A stretch of 64,000 nucleotides of DNA, taken from Streptomyces hygroscopicus. GTDB lineage: Bacteria > Actinomycetota > Actinomycetes > Streptomycetales > Streptomycetaceae. The notes below the pieces were generated by a model that was not told the DNA's origin, did no database searches, and saw nothing but the letters and a program-made list of their open reading frames with translations. Both the position numbers and the translations under genes were made by a program. This document shows positions 1 through 9,947 of the stretch, one piece after another. The DNA lies in the NCBI GenBank assembly GCA_002021875.1, contig CP018627.1, positions 7,750,001-7,814,000 on the forward strand, written 5' to 3'. How positions within the stretch are numbered: the first letter of the stretch is position 1; each line of letters opens with the position of its first letter.

Positions 1-2
1 TC

Positions 3-209
3 GTGAACACCGGGCTGCCGGAGTTTGTGCGCTGTATGGCGCTGCTGGGCCGGATGTGGCGGCTGCGGTATGGGCTGACGCCGGACCAGGCGGGCCGTTG
101 GACGGTGGACTTCCAGGCGCAGCTCGCGGGTCTGGACCCGGCGGCGTTGTCGGCTCCGGACAACTGGTGGGCGGTGCTGCTGGAGCAGATGTGGGACGGT
201 CTGTTGTAG
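3..209 (+). CDS. 3' end of a hypothetical protein (SUKH-4-like?)
   Basis: An open frame runs in from the left edge and stops at base 209, so only the last 69 or so codons are visible. The start codon is outside the window, and the GTG at base 3 is probably internal. The tail is rich in Trp, Arg and Leu (GRMWRLRYGL, then NWWAVLLEQMWDGLL at the end). From memory it resembles the C-terminus of Streptomyces SUKH-4-type immunity-like proteins. That family call is tentative because the diagnostic N-terminal part is missing. A strong hairpin follows about 45 bases after the stop, consistent with the end of a transcription unit. Confidence 0.5.
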   Translation: MNTGLPEFVRCMALLGRMWRLRYGLTPDQAGRWTVDFQAQLAGLDPAALSAPDNWWAVLLEQMWDGLL

Positions 210-255
210 GTCCGTCCGCGCGGCTCTGACCGCGCGCACCGTAGGGACGGCGATC

Positions 256-302
256 GAGGCGCCCGACCCCCGTGACGGGGGCGGGCGCCTCGTCGTTGTT
301 GT
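256..302 (+). terminator. Strong GC hairpin with T-rich tail
   Basis: Bases 256-272 pair almost perfectly with 276-291 (GAGGCGCCCG arm against CGGGCGCCTC) around a three-base loop. A T-rich run, GTCGTTGTTGT, follows. This is a good intrinsic terminator for the partial gene ending at 209 and insulates the coiled-coil gene starting at 421. Confidence 0.75.
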
Positions 303-420
303 CACCGGCGGCGGTCCCGGTCGGAGATATGGGCGGAGTGTCGCGTTATGGGGGATGAGAGGCCATCTATAAAGATGTGCGCCGAAGCGCGTTGCATACC
401 GGACAAAAGGGGTTCCAAGG

Positions 421-1341
421 ATGGGCGCATCGGTGTCACGTCAGGGCTTCACCATCGTCGGCGGGCGGGGCCGTGGCTACCGGCCCGCGCAGGTCGACCA
501 CTATGTGGTGGAGCTGTCCGAAGCGCGGGACGCGGCGTGGGAGCGCGCCGCGCGCCTCACCGTGCTGGCCAATGAGCTGACCGCCGAGGCGGAGCGGCTG
601 CGTGAGGTGATCGCCCAACTGGCCCCCCAGACCTATGAGTCGCTCGGCGACCGGGCCCAGCTGATCCTCATGGCGGCCGAGGAGGAGGTCGTCTGTCTGC
701 GGGCGGCGGCCGAGGCGTCGGCGCAGGAGGAGTGGGAGGCGGCGCAGGTCGTGGCCCGTACGGTGCGGGACGCCGCCCGTGACGAGGCCGAGCGGGTCCG
801 CGAGGCCGCCGAGGTGGCGGCGCGCGCCACCTTGGAGTCGGCCCAGGTGGATGTGGACGAGCTGCGGGCCGTCTCGCGTCAGGACGCCAAGGAGTGGCGG
901 GCCCAGGCGCTGGCGGAGCTGAAGGAGATGCGGCAGCGCGCCGCCGCGATCCTGGCCGAGCAGGAGCGGGAGCACGCCGAGCGGTGGGAGGCGGCGGGCC
1001 GTGAACTGGCCGAGCGGGACAGCGCGATGATGGCCCGGCTGGCCCAGGTGGAGGAGTACGCCCAGGCGACGCTCGCCGACGCCAAGCGGGAGTACGGGAT
1101 GGCCGAGCAGGCCGCGCGGCTGCGGCAGGAGGACGCGCAGGCGCAGGCGGCGGAGATCATCGCCCAGGCGCGGGCCCGCGAGGAGCGCCTGGCGCGGGAG
1201 ACGGAGCGGACGCTGCGCGAGCATGTGGAGCGGCGTGAGGACCTCAAGGCGCATCTGGAGCATGTGCGCGGCAGTCTGGCGGCGCTGACCGGTAAGCCGG
1301 TGGCGGCGGAGGACGCGGCGGCGCCGCGCCCCGAGTCCTGA
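421..1341 (+). CDS. Coiled-coil protein, DivIVA-like N-terminus ('cellulose-binding protein' family)
   Basis: A 306-residue protein. Residues 18-30 (GRGYRPAQVDHYV) resemble the start of DivIVA/GpsB domains, where a G-Y-x-x-x-x-V-D motif contacts membranes or partners. From about residue 35 to 285 the chain is almost continuous charged heptad helix rich in Ala, Glu, Arg and Gln, predicting a long coiled coil. There is no signal peptide and no carbohydrate-binding domain. The family is often annotated 'cellulose-binding protein' in Streptomyces, but the sequence better suits a cytoskeletal or polar-growth scaffold. The ATG at 421 has AAGGGG eight bases upstream. It is a single-gene unit, followed by a convergent MFS gene. 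Confidence 0.75.
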   Translation: MGASVSRQGFTIVGGRGRGYRPAQVDHYVVELSEARDAAWERAARLTVLANELTAEAERLREVIAQLAPQTYESLGDRAQLILMAAEEEVVCLRAAAEASAQEEWEAAQVVARTVRDAARDEAERVREAAEVAARATLESAQVDVDELRAVSRQDAKEWRAQALAELKEMRQRAAAILAEQEREHAERWEAAGRELAERDSAMMARLAQVEEYAQATLADAKREYGMAEQAARLRQEDAQAQAAEIIAQARAREERLARETERTLREHVERREDLKAHLEHVRGSLAALTGKPVAAEDAAAPRPES

Positions 1342-1406
1342 GCGCACCGCCCGGCCTCGGGGGTGCGGCCCGGGGCACTGCCTGATCCGGGTGCCGTCCG
1401 GCCGGA

Positions 1407-1472
1407 GTGCCGGTCGGAGGATCGGTCAGTGCCGGTCGGAGCATCGGTCAGTGCCGGTCGGAGTACCGGTCG
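1407..1472. repeat. 22-bp tandem repeat, three copies, third diverged
   Basis: Three head-to-tail copies of a 22-bp unit beginning GTGCCGGTCGGAGGATCGGT occupy 1407-1428, 1429-1450 and 1451-1472. They fill the gap between the convergent coiled-coil and MFS genes. The first two copies differ at one base; the third has several changes. Confidence 0.9.
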
Positions 1473-1489
1473 CAGTGCCGTCGGCCCCG

Positions 1490-3076
1490 TCAGGATTCCG
1501 TCTCGGCCTCGGCTTCGGTACGGACCGGGAAGCGGCGCGGGGCGAGGAAGACCAGAACCAGCAGCGCCAGCAGCGCGGCGGTCGCCGAGCCCAGGTAGAC
1601 GTGGTCGACGGCGGTGTCCACGGCCCGTCGCAGATAGTCGGCCGCCTGGTCGGTGAGGGTGCCGGGGTGTTCCAGGGCGCGGGAGACCGAGTCCAGGCTG
1701 TCGGGCAGCCCCGGCCGGATGGCGTCGGGGGCTTCGGTGAGCCGGGAGGCCAGGGTCGCGTTGGCGACGGCCCCGAAGAGCGCCGCCCCGAGGCTCTGGC
1801 CGACCTGGCGGCAGAAGAGGATCGAGGCGGTGGCGGTGCCGCGCTCGGCCCATCCCACGGACGACTGCACCCCGATGATCAGCGGCAGTTGGAAGAGCCC
1901 GAGGGCGCCCCCGAGCAGCAGCATGATCAGCGCGGGCTGCCAGGCGGCGCCCGGGTAGGGGAGGAGGGGGAAGGCGGCCAGGATCAGCGTGGCGGCGGCC
2001 ATGCCGGTGATGGCGCAGCGCCGGAAGCCGACGCGGTTGTAGACGCGGCTGCTGAGCGCGGCCGCGATCGGCCAGCTCAGCGTCATCGTGGAGAGCACGA
2101 AACCGGCCGGTATGGGTCCGAGTCCCAGCACCGACTGGGCGTAGGTGGGCAGAAAGACGGTCGGGGCGATCATCAGCAGGCCGAGCGCGGCGAAGGCGAG
2201 GTTGACGGCCGAGATGGTGCGGCGGCGCCAGACCCAGCCGGGGATGATCGGTTCGGCGGCGCGCCGTTCGATCCATACGGTGGCCGCGGCGCATATGGCG
2301 GCGCCGCCGAGCATGGTGAGTGACGGGGCGGACAGCCAGTCCCAGGCCACTCCGCCCTGCACGAGGGCGGTGAGCAGCAGTCCGCCGGTGAGGAAGACGC
2401 CGAGCGCCCCGGCCCAGTCGATCCTGGGACGGCCCTCCCGGTGCCGTCGCGGTTCGCGCAGATGGCGGGTGATGAGGAGGAACGCCAGGGCGCCGACCGG
2501 CAGGTTGATGAGGAAGATCCAGCGCCAGTCGGCGTATCCGGCGAGCACTCCGCCGATCGCGGGGCCCGCCACGGAGGAGAGTGCCCAGACGGAGGAGAGC
2601 CTGGCCTGTATCTTCGGGCGTTCCTTGAGCGGGTAGAGGTCGGCGGCGACGACCTGGATGGTGCCCTGGAGCGCCCCGCCGCCCAGTCCCTGGACGATCC
2701 GGAAGGCGATGAGGGAGGCCATGTTCCAGGCGGCGGCGCACAGCAGTGAGCCGATGAGGAAGACGACGATGCCCGCGAGCAGGATGGGTTTGCGGCCGAA
2801 GGTGTCGGAGAGCTTTCCGTACAGCGGCAGGGAGACGGTGACGGCGAGCAGATAGCCGGAGAAGAGCCAGGAGAAGACGGAGAAGCCGCCGAGGTCGCCG
2901 ACGATCTGCGGTACGGCGGTGGAGATGATGGTCGAGTCGAGCGCGGCCAGCGCCATGCCGAGCATGAGGGCGGCGGCGACGGGGCGGCGGCTGCGGGGGG
3001 TGGGGGTGCCGGGGTGCGCCTGGGGTGCGGGGGGTTTGGGGTCAGCGTCCATCGGCCGTCGTGCGGTGCCGCCCAC
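1490..3076 (-). CDS. MFS drug exporter, DHA2 (14-TMS) type
   Basis: A drug:H+ antiporter of the major facilitator superfamily, about 528 residues, with the alternating hydrophobic segments expected for 14 helices. After the second helix it has the MFS motif A, GKLSDTFGRKP. The first helix carries ALDSTIISTAVPQI, characteristic of the DHA2/QacA-EmrB branch. Two starts are possible. A GTG at 3076 is preceded by GGGAG at good spacing and is preferred; the ATG at 3052 (MDADPKPP) would give 520 residues with a weaker ribosome site. The substrate is unknown. No TetR or MarR gene lies next to it, so regulation cannot be inferred locally. It converges on the gene at 421. Confidence 0.85.
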   Translation of the reverse strand: MGGTARRPMDADPKPPAPQAHPGTPTPRSRRPVAAALMLGMALAALDSTIISTAVPQIVGDLGGFSVFSWLFSGYLLAVTVSLPLYGKLSDTFGRKPILLAGIVVFLIGSLLCAAAWNMASLIAFRIVQGLGGGALQGTIQVVAADLYPLKERPKIQARLSSVWALSSVAGPAIGGVLAGYADWRWIFLINLPVGALAFLLITRHLREPRRHREGRPRIDWAGALGVFLTGGLLLTALVQGGVAWDWLSAPSLTMLGGAAICAAATVWIERRAAEPIIPGWVWRRRTISAVNLAFAALGLLMIAPTVFLPTYAQSVLGLGPIPAGFVLSTMTLSWPIAAALSSRVYNRVGFRRCAITGMAAATLILAAFPLLPYPGAAWQPALIMLLLGGALGLFQLPLIIGVQSSVGWAERGTATASILFCRQVGQSLGAALFGAVANATLASRLTEAPDAIRPGLPDSLDSVSRALEHPGTLTDQAADYLRRAVDTAVDHVYLGSATAALLALLVLVFLAPRRFPVRTEAEAETES

Positions 3077-3452
3077 GGTGGCGCGCTCCCTTCGCCGGTA
3101 CGTGCCGGCACGTGTCCCTGATGTTCGTGCGAGGGACTCCCGTACGCACGATTCTTGTACGACCCACGATTCCATGGCGGGACAGGCTGGGGGAAGAACG
3201 CATCCGGGCTGTCCAGAAGGCCCGGCTTGAGCCTGACGTGGCGGAAGGGTGCAGAATTTACCCCGAGTCCGGGTCAGCCTCAGGACTCACTCCCCTAGGG
3301 GATGCCCACCCTGTACTCCTACCCCCGGTTCGTCCGGGCGGATGAGGAGCCTGTCGTCCCGGCTTCATAAGGTTGCTACGGGCTGCGCGACCGAGGGGGT
3401 GGGGCTAGCCCTACCGCTGAGAGGGAGTCCTTCCCCATCGCGGAGGTTCCCG

Positions 3453-3479
3453 GATCACGGCAATCTGGATGCCGTGATC
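3453..3479. promoter_or_regulatory. Perfect 10+10 bp inverted repeat before the ABC transporter
   Basis: GATCACGGCA (3453-3462) and TGCCGTGATC (3470-3479) are perfect inverted arms around a 7-base loop, 41 bases before the ATPase start at 3521. This could be a repressor operator or an mRNA hairpin in the 5' leader. The rest of 3077-3520 is non-coding GC-rich leader with a smaller GGGCTAGCCC palindrome near 3404; no gene is seen in it. Confidence 0.6.
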
Positions 3480-3520
3480 GGGGAGCGACATCGCCGATCA
3501 AATACTGAAGGAGAACCAGC

Positions 3521-4309
3521 GTGACAACGGCTGTATCGATTCCCAGGACCGGGGGCAGCGGAGGACATACGGCCGTCGCCGCCCGTGCGCGTCAGGTACT
3601 CAAGGCGTATGGCTCCGGGGAGACCCGGGTGGTCGCGCTGGACCATGTGGACGTGGACATCGCCCGCGGGCAGTACACCGCGATCATGGGCCCGTCCGGC
3701 TCCGGCAAGTCGACCCTGATGCACTGCCTGGCCGGTCTGGACACCGTCAGCTCCGGGCAGATCTTCATCGACGAGACCGAGATCACCGGGCTGAAGGACA
3801 AGAAGCTCACCAAGCTGCGCCGGGACCGGATCGGCTTCATCTTCCAGGCGTTCAACCTGCTGCCGACGCTCAGCGCGATCGAGAACATCACGCTGCCGAT
3901 GGACATCGCGGGCCGTAAGCCCGACCGGGCCTGGCTGGACCGGGTGGTGGAGACCGTGGGCCTGGCCGGCCGGCTCAAGCACCGTCCGAACCAGCTCTCC
4001 GGCGGTCAGCAGCAGCGCGTCGCCGTGGCCCGCGCCCTCGCCGCCCGTCCCGAGATCATCTTCGGTGACGAGCCGACCGGAAACCTGGACTCGCGGGCCG
4101 GTGCCGAGGTGCTGGGCTTCCTCAAGCGGTCGGTGGACGAGCTGGGCCAGACCATCGTGATGGTCACCCATGACCCGGTCGCCGCCTCCTACGCCAACCG
4201 TGTGCTGTACCTGGCCGACGGCCGGATCGTCGACGAGATGTACAACCCGACGGCCGATCTGGTCCTGGAGCGGATGAAGCACTTCGACGCGCGGGGACGG
4301 GTGTCATGA
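3521..4309 (+). CDS. ABC transporter ATP-binding protein, MacB/LolD type
   Basis: A 262-residue ATPase. Walker A is GPSGSGKST at residues 57-65, the Q-loop is in IFQAFNLLPTL, the signature is LSGGQQQRVAVARAL, and Walker B is in IIFGDEPTGNLDSRAG. The DEPTGNLDS form and the Q-loop phenylalanine are typical of the MacB/LolD/FtsE branch, which powers FtsX-like permeases that move or release cargo at the membrane rather than classic import. The start GTG has AAGGAGA seven bases upstream. Its stop overlaps the permease start by four bases (ATGA), so the two genes are translationally coupled and form one transporter. Confidence 0.92.
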   Translation: MTTAVSIPRTGGSGGHTAVAARARQVLKAYGSGETRVVALDHVDVDIARGQYTAIMGPSGSGKSTLMHCLAGLDTVSSGQIFIDETEITGLKDKKLTKLRRDRIGFIFQAFNLLPTLSAIENITLPMDIAGRKPDRAWLDRVVETVGLAGRLKHRPNQLSGGQQQRVAVARALAARPEIIFGDEPTGNLDSRAGAEVLGFLKRSVDELGQTIVMVTHDPVAASYANRVLYLADGRIVDEMYNPTADLVLERMKHFDARGRVS

Positions 4310-6876
4310 CCGTCTTCAAGACCTCACTGCGCAACTTCGTCGCCCACAAGGGGCGGATGGCGCTGTCCGCGATCGCCGTGCTGCTGTCGGTGGCGTTCGT
4401 CTGCGGCACGCTCGTCTTCACCGACACCACCAACGCCACGTTCGACAAGCTCTTCGCGAGCACCGCCTCCGATGTCACGGTCAGCCCGAAGGGCGCCGGC
4501 GACAGCGACACCCGGCAGGGCCGGATCCGTTCGCTGCCCGGTTCGGAGCTGGCGCGGCTGAAGCAGGTGGACGGCGTCAAGTCGGTGATCGGCGACGCCA
4601 CCAGCCAGTCGATCACCGCCGCCGACCGGAACGACAACAGCATCGGCTCGGACTCCGGCGCCCCGACCATCGGCACCAACTGGGACCCGACCGAGACGCG
4701 CTCGGTCCAGATCACCTCGGGCCACGCGCCGCGCGGCCCGACCGAGGTGATGGTCGACGCCGACACCGCGAAGAACAAGAAGCTGAAGCTGGGCGACGAG
4801 ATGCGGATCATCGCCATCCCCGGCGAGTTCCGCGCGAAGATCGTCGGCATTGCCACGTTCCAGGTGACCAACCCGGGCGCCACGCTGGTCTTCATGGACA
4901 CCGACACCGCGCAGCGCAAGCTGCTCGGCGCTCCCGGGGTGTACTCCAGCTACCTGCTCACCGCCCAGCCGGGCGTCAGCCACGACCAGCTCAAGAAGAA
5001 CGTGGTGGCCGACCTCGGCACCGCGGTGAAGGTGCAGACGAAGGCCGAGTCCAGCAAGGAGGCCGAGGACGACATCGGCTCGTTCCTGGACGTCATGAAG
5101 TACGCGATGCTCGGCTTCGCCGGGATCGCCGTCCTGGTCGGCATCTTCCTGATCGTCAACACCTTCTCGATGCTGGTCGCCCAGCGCACCCGTGAGATCG
5201 GCCTGATGCGGGCCATCGGCTCCAGCCGGAAGCAGATCAACCGGTCGGTGCTGATCGAGGCGCTGCTGCTGGGCATCGTGGGCTCGATCCTCGGTGTCCT
5301 CGGCGGGGTCGGCCTCGCGGTCGGCCTGATGAAGATCATGGGCAGCGCGGGGCTGCATCTGAGCACCGATCAGCTGACGGTGAAGCCCACCACGCCCATC
5401 ATCGGCATCGGTATCGGCGTCATCGTCACCGTCATCGCGGCGTACATCCCCGCCCGCCGGGCCGGGAAGATCTCCCCGATGGCGGCCCTGCGCGACGCGG
5501 GCACCCCGGCGGACAGCAGGGCCGGATGGATCCGCGGCGTGATCGGCACCCTGCTCACCGCGGGTGGCGCGGCCTCCCTGGTGGTCGCGGGGAACGCGGA
5601 CAAGGCGGTCGACGGCTCGATGTTCCTGGGCGTCGGCGTGGTGCTGACGCTCATCGGCTTCATCGTCATCGGCCCGCTGCTGGCCGGTCTGGTGGTCCGC
5701 GCGCTGGCCACCGTCGTCCTGCGGATCTTCGGCCCGGTCGGCCGGCTGGCCGAGCGCAACGCGCTGCGCAACCCGCGGCGCACCGGCGCCACCGGCGCGG
5801 CCCTGATGATCGGCCTGGCGCTGGTCGCCTGTCTGTCGGTGGTGGGCTCCTCGATGGTCGCCTCGGCCACCGATGAGCTGGACAAGTCGGTGGGCGCGGA
5901 CTTCATCATCCAGTCCGACATGGGCCAGCCGATCACCGAGGGGATCGAGAAGTCGGTGCGCCAGGCCAAGGGCCTGAAGCACATCAGCGAGGCCAAGAAC
6001 ATCGACGGCGCCAAGCTCACCCTGCCGGACGGCAAGACGGTCACCGAGGACCTTTCGGCCGCCAGCCCGACGTACGCGGAGGACCTGCGCACCCCGGTGG
6101 TCGAGGGTGATCTGGCGGCCGCGTACGGCAAGAACGCCATGTCGGTGCCGGAGGGCTTCGCCAAGGACCACAAGGTGAAGAAGGGCGACACGCTGACCGT
6201 CGCCTTCAAGGAGGGCCGGACCGCCAAGCTGACCGTCGCCGCGATCACCTCGGACGACGTCAGCCTCGACAAGGGCGCGATGTACCTCAACATCGCCACC
6301 GTCGAGAGCTATGTCCCCGCCAAGCTGATCCCGGCGGACGTCATGATGCTGGCGCAGGCCAAGGACGGCCAGGAGGACGCGGCGTACGCATCCCTCAAGG
6401 CCCAGCTCCACCACTACCCGTCGGTGAAGGTGCGCGACCAGACCGACTACAAGCAGGAGGTCAAGGACCAGGTCGGTCAGCTGCTCAACCTGGTCTACGG
6501 TCTGCTGGCGCTGGCGATCATCGTCGCCGTCCTCGGTGTGGTGAACACCCTGGCCCTGTCGGTGGTCGAGCGGACCCGTGAGATCGGCCTGATGCGCGCC
6601 ATCGGCCTCTCCCGCCGCCAGATGCGCCGCATGATCCGGCTGGAGTCCGTGGTCATCGCGCTCTTCGGCGCGCTGCTGGGGCTGGGTCTTGGCATGGGCT
6701 GGGGAACCACGGCCCAGAAGCTGCTGGCGCTGGAGGGTCTGAAGACCCTGGAGATCCCGTGGCCGACGATCATCACGGTCTTCATCGGCTCGGCCGTGGT
6801 GGGTCTGATCGCGGCGCTGGTCCCGGCCTTCCGGGCGGCGCGGATGAATGTGCTGAACGCGATCGCCACGGAATAG
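4306..6876 (+). CDS. ABC transporter permease, two FtsX-like domains
   Basis: An 856-residue permease. An N-terminal membrane anchor (about residues 15-38) is followed by a MacB-like periplasmic domain and a three-helix FtsX core near residues 260-390. Another anchor, a second extracytoplasmic domain and a second FtsX core near 740-850 complete it. Both cores carry the conserved RTREIGLMRAIG motif, so this is an internally duplicated 8-10 helix permease that needs a single partner ATPase gene. The substrate is unknown; the family handles lipids, peptides, antibiotics or cell-wall regulation. It overlaps the ATPase gene by four bases. A strong hairpin at 6942-6978 ends the operon. Confidence 0.9.
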   Translation: MTVFKTSLRNFVAHKGRMALSAIAVLLSVAFVCGTLVFTDTTNATFDKLFASTASDVTVSPKGAGDSDTRQGRIRSLPGSELARLKQVDGVKSVIGDATSQSITAADRNDNSIGSDSGAPTIGTNWDPTETRSVQITSGHAPRGPTEVMVDADTAKNKKLKLGDEMRIIAIPGEFRAKIVGIATFQVTNPGATLVFMDTDTAQRKLLGAPGVYSSYLLTAQPGVSHDQLKKNVVADLGTAVKVQTKAESSKEAEDDIGSFLDVMKYAMLGFAGIAVLVGIFLIVNTFSMLVAQRTREIGLMRAIGSSRKQINRSVLIEALLLGIVGSILGVLGGVGLAVGLMKIMGSAGLHLSTDQLTVKPTTPIIGIGIGVIVTVIAAYIPARRAGKISPMAALRDAGTPADSRAGWIRGVIGTLLTAGGAASLVVAGNADKAVDGSMFLGVGVVLTLIGFIVIGPLLAGLVVRALATVVLRIFGPVGRLAERNALRNPRRTGATGAALMIGLALVACLSVVGSSMVASATDELDKSVGADFIIQSDMGQPITEGIEKSVRQAKGLKHISEAKNIDGAKLTLPDGKTVTEDLSAASPTYAEDLRTPVVEGDLAAAYGKNAMSVPEGFAKDHKVKKGDTLTVAFKEGRTAKLTVAAITSDDVSLDKGAMYLNIATVESYVPAKLIPADVMMLAQAKDGQEDAAYASLKAQLHHYPSVKVRDQTDYKQEVKDQVGQLLNLVYGLLALAIIVAVLGVVNTLALSVVERTREIGLMRAIGLSRRQMRRMIRLESVVIALFGALLGLGLGMGWGTTAQKLLALEGLKTLEIPWPTIITVFIGSAVVGLIAALVPAFRAARMNVLNAIATE

Positions 6877-6941
6877 CAAAGCCAACGGGGGAAATGAGGC
6901 CCGCTGCCTCTCCATGGGGGGAGGGGCAGAAGGCCGGCCGA

Positions 6942-6978
6942 CCGGCCCGGTGCGCGACGGGGGAGCGCACCGGGCCGG
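6942..6978. terminator. Long GC hairpin between convergent genes
   Basis: CCGGCCCGGTGCGC (6942-6955) pairs perfectly with GCGCACCGGGCCGG (6965-6978) around a 9-base loop. It lies between the ABC permease and the convergent oxidoreductase and could terminate both. No T-run follows, as is common in Streptomyces. Confidence 0.75.
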
Positions 6979-7021
6979 CGGTGTGTTCCGGGCCGTTCCG
7001 CTGGACAGTTAGTAGCGGCAG

Positions 7022-8029
7022 CTACCAGGGACGGACGAGGACGAGGCCGACCTTGCCGGGCCGTACCGCGTGTTCCACGGCATTGGCCAGCTCGGTGAGG
7101 CCGTACGTAGCGGCCACGTCGAACTGGTCCCTGAGGGCCAGTGCGATCTGCTTCGCGGTGGCGACGTCGGATTGCCGCCTCTCGGCGGAGGCTTCGGACG
7201 GCCACCGGCCGACGTTCTTGCCGCGCATGGTCAGCGACTTGCTCAGCAGCGTCGATGCGTGCACCGAGATCGGCTCCTTGGCGATCAGTCCGTAACTGAC
7301 CAGCTTCCCGCCCGGTGACAGCAGGTCCAGAAGGCTCTCCGCCAGCTTCCCGCCGATGGGGTCCAACGCCACACTCACCGGACGGCCGCCGGCTGCCTCG
7401 CGGACCTCGTCGGCCCAGCCCGGATGCTCTGTCGACACGACGGGCACGTCCGGGAACCGCTTGCGCAGCTCGGCGGCACCGCGCTCGCTGCGGACGACGT
7501 TGACGAGGGGGAAGTTGTGGAACTGGGAGACACCCGTCACCAGCCGCCCGACCGATGAGCCCGCAGCGGTCTGTACCAGGCAACCGTCGTATCCGAAGGC
7601 CAGGTGCTCCTGCGCCTCCCGGCGTAGCATCACCGCGGTGAGCGGGTTCGCCAGCATCTGCGCGGCGACCTCGTCCGACAACTCGTCCGGTACGGCGGCG
7701 ACCAAATCGGCGTCCGCCATGATCCACTGCGCCCACGCCCCCGGTTGGGGGAAGACCGTTACCCGGCCGCCGACCTCGACCCCCGGCGCCACGCGCGTTC
7801 CCGGGCCGATCGCCTCCACCACGCCGGTGACCTCCGTCCCGGCTGGGACCGGCTGTGCGGCATTCCCTGGGTATGCCTCGATGGTCTGCAGATCACCGGG
7901 GTGCACCGTGAAGACCGAGGCGCGGATAAGGACCTGGCCGTGCTCGGGCGTCGCCGGGTCTGGTTCCTCGATGACGGTCAGGACCTCGGCGGGTGATCCG
8001 CCGCGGGTGTGGACGACACGACGGTTCAT
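7022..8029 (-). CDS. MDR-family NAD(P)H-dependent oxidoreductase (quinone/enoyl reductase type)
   Basis: A 335-residue medium-chain dehydrogenase/reductase. The N-terminal GroES-like fold (to about residue 120) includes GTEVTGVVEAIGPG. The cofactor domain carries TAAGSSVGRLVTGV at the usual dinucleotide-binding loop. The structural and catalytic zinc cysteines of true alcohol dehydrogenases are absent, pointing to the zinc-free quinone oxidoreductase or MECR-like enoyl reductase branch. The substrate is unknown. The ATG has AAGGAG at ideal distance. It has no operon partner and converges on the ABC transporter. Confidence 0.82.
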   Translation of the reverse strand: MNRRVVHTRGGSPAEVLTVIEEPDPATPEHGQVLIRASVFTVHPGDLQTIEAYPGNAAQPVPAGTEVTGVVEAIGPGTRVAPGVEVGGRVTVFPQPGAWAQWIMADADLVAAVPDELSDEVAAQMLANPLTAVMLRREAQEHLAFGYDGCLVQTAAGSSVGRLVTGVSQFHNFPLVNVVRSERGAAELRKRFPDVPVVSTEHPGWADEVREAAGGRPVSVALDPIGGKLAESLLDLLSPGGKLVSYGLIAKEPISVHASTLLSKSLTMRGKNVGRWPSEASAERRQSDVATAKQIALALRDQFDVAATYGLTELANAVEHAVRPGKVGLVLVRPW

Positions 8030-8379
8030 GATTCTCCTTCAGCGCCCTGGAATGTGCGGGGCTGGCCGGGCCGCCGACGTCCCGCAGCAGCGGGTGCTTT
8101 CCGCTGAGTGCGCGATCCGGTTGCCTCACTGGCCGGCTCTCACGCAGCAGCCCCTGGTCACGCTCGCACAGTGGGCAAACAGCAGCACAGCCGATTGAGC
8201 CGATCGGGTGATGGCGGGGGTATGGGACACCGACCTGTAGCCACGGCCCGCCGAGACGTCATCCCAGGTCAGGTAGTCCCTGAGTGAGAACTGGACCCTT
8301 CGGCGATGGCCGCCCCGTAGGCCGCGCCGAGCCGTTCAGTGGCCGTGGGCCGACCGCTGTCGGGGCGTGGCACGCCTAG

Positions 8380-8538
8380 GTGCCGTTCGCGGAGCCCGTC
8401 CATGACGTCTTCCCGGCGTTGCGCTCCTCCGGCCTCCAGGACCTCGGCGTTCCTTCGGCCCCATGGCCCTCTACGAGGCGTCCAACGCGTCTCTCGAACG
8501 CTGAAGTCGTCGGTGTGGCCACCGTGCGAGTGTCCTAG
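8380..8538 (+). pseudogene. Degraded transposase N-terminus (low confidence), in an 860-base gene-poor gap
   Basis: One frame reads RLSNAEVVGVATVRVS then stops (8488-8538). This resembles the (R)LSDAELV-x-(L)A(V)-x-Q(V)-type segment near the N-terminus of Streptomyces IS4/IS5-like transposases. The frame is interrupted and the catalytic part is missing. A second short open stretch ends at 8760 (IEFAPELSVFALCG) and is not recognised. The whole gap 8030-8831 has no convincing intact gene and looks like debris. Confidence 0.3.
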
Positions 8539-8831
8539 GTGCGTCTCGTCCCCTGATGAACGACGGCTTCGGGCGAGCGCTGGCACGGCTGGCTGTCGAG
8601 CAGGCCACGATGGCCCCCGCCGTACGCAGCCGAATCAACGGGGGGTCGGGATGAAGCCGTCATCAAGGCCGGCCGCTTGGTGATCGAGTTCGCCCCCGAG
8701 CTGAGCGTGTTCGCCCTGTGCGGTGTGCCCACCACGCTCGCTGCCACGGGGAAGCTCTGAGGGGCGAGCCAGTGACGGATTCGGGAAAGGTGGCAGTGTC
8801 CGGCGGTACGCCGGACAGGGAATCCCGGGGT

Positions 8832-8862
8832 TTGACTTGGAGTGCGCTCCAACTCCTAGCGT
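8832..8862 (+). promoter_or_regulatory. MerR-type promoter (19-bp spacer with internal palindrome)
   Basis: The -35 hexamer TTGACT (8832-8837) and the -10 hexamer TAGCGT (8857-8862) are 19 bp apart instead of the usual 17. The spacer holds the inverted repeat TTGGAG-TGCG-CTCCAA (8837-8852). Over-long spacers spanned by a palindrome are the hallmark of MerR-family activated promoters. The promoter drives the aldo/keto reductase at 8892. The cognate regulator is not adjacent. Confidence 0.8.
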
Positions 8863-8891
8863 GATCGTCACGACCACGAGGGAGGTACCCG

Positions 8892-9878
<987 letters not shown>

Positions 9879-9947
9879 TCCGCACGTCGGTGATCACCGT
9901 GCCCAGCGCCTCCCGCTCCCCGTCCGGCAGCCGGCGGGCTGTGCCGG

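Noticed and set aside
436..1347. Long minus-strand open frame opposite the coiled-coil gene
   Set aside because: Composition (Arg/Leu/Gly/His rich, no domain) and exact overlap show it is a shadow of the plus-strand gene in high-GC DNA.
4324..6915. 863-residue minus-strand frame opposite the FtsX permease
   Set aside because: His/Gln/Asp/Arg-rich antisense translation of a GC-rich membrane gene; no family resemblance.
8269..8586. 105-codon minus-strand frame between the oxidoreductase and aldo/keto reductase genes
   Set aside because: No recognisable domain or start signal, and the plus strand there carries a transposase-like trace.
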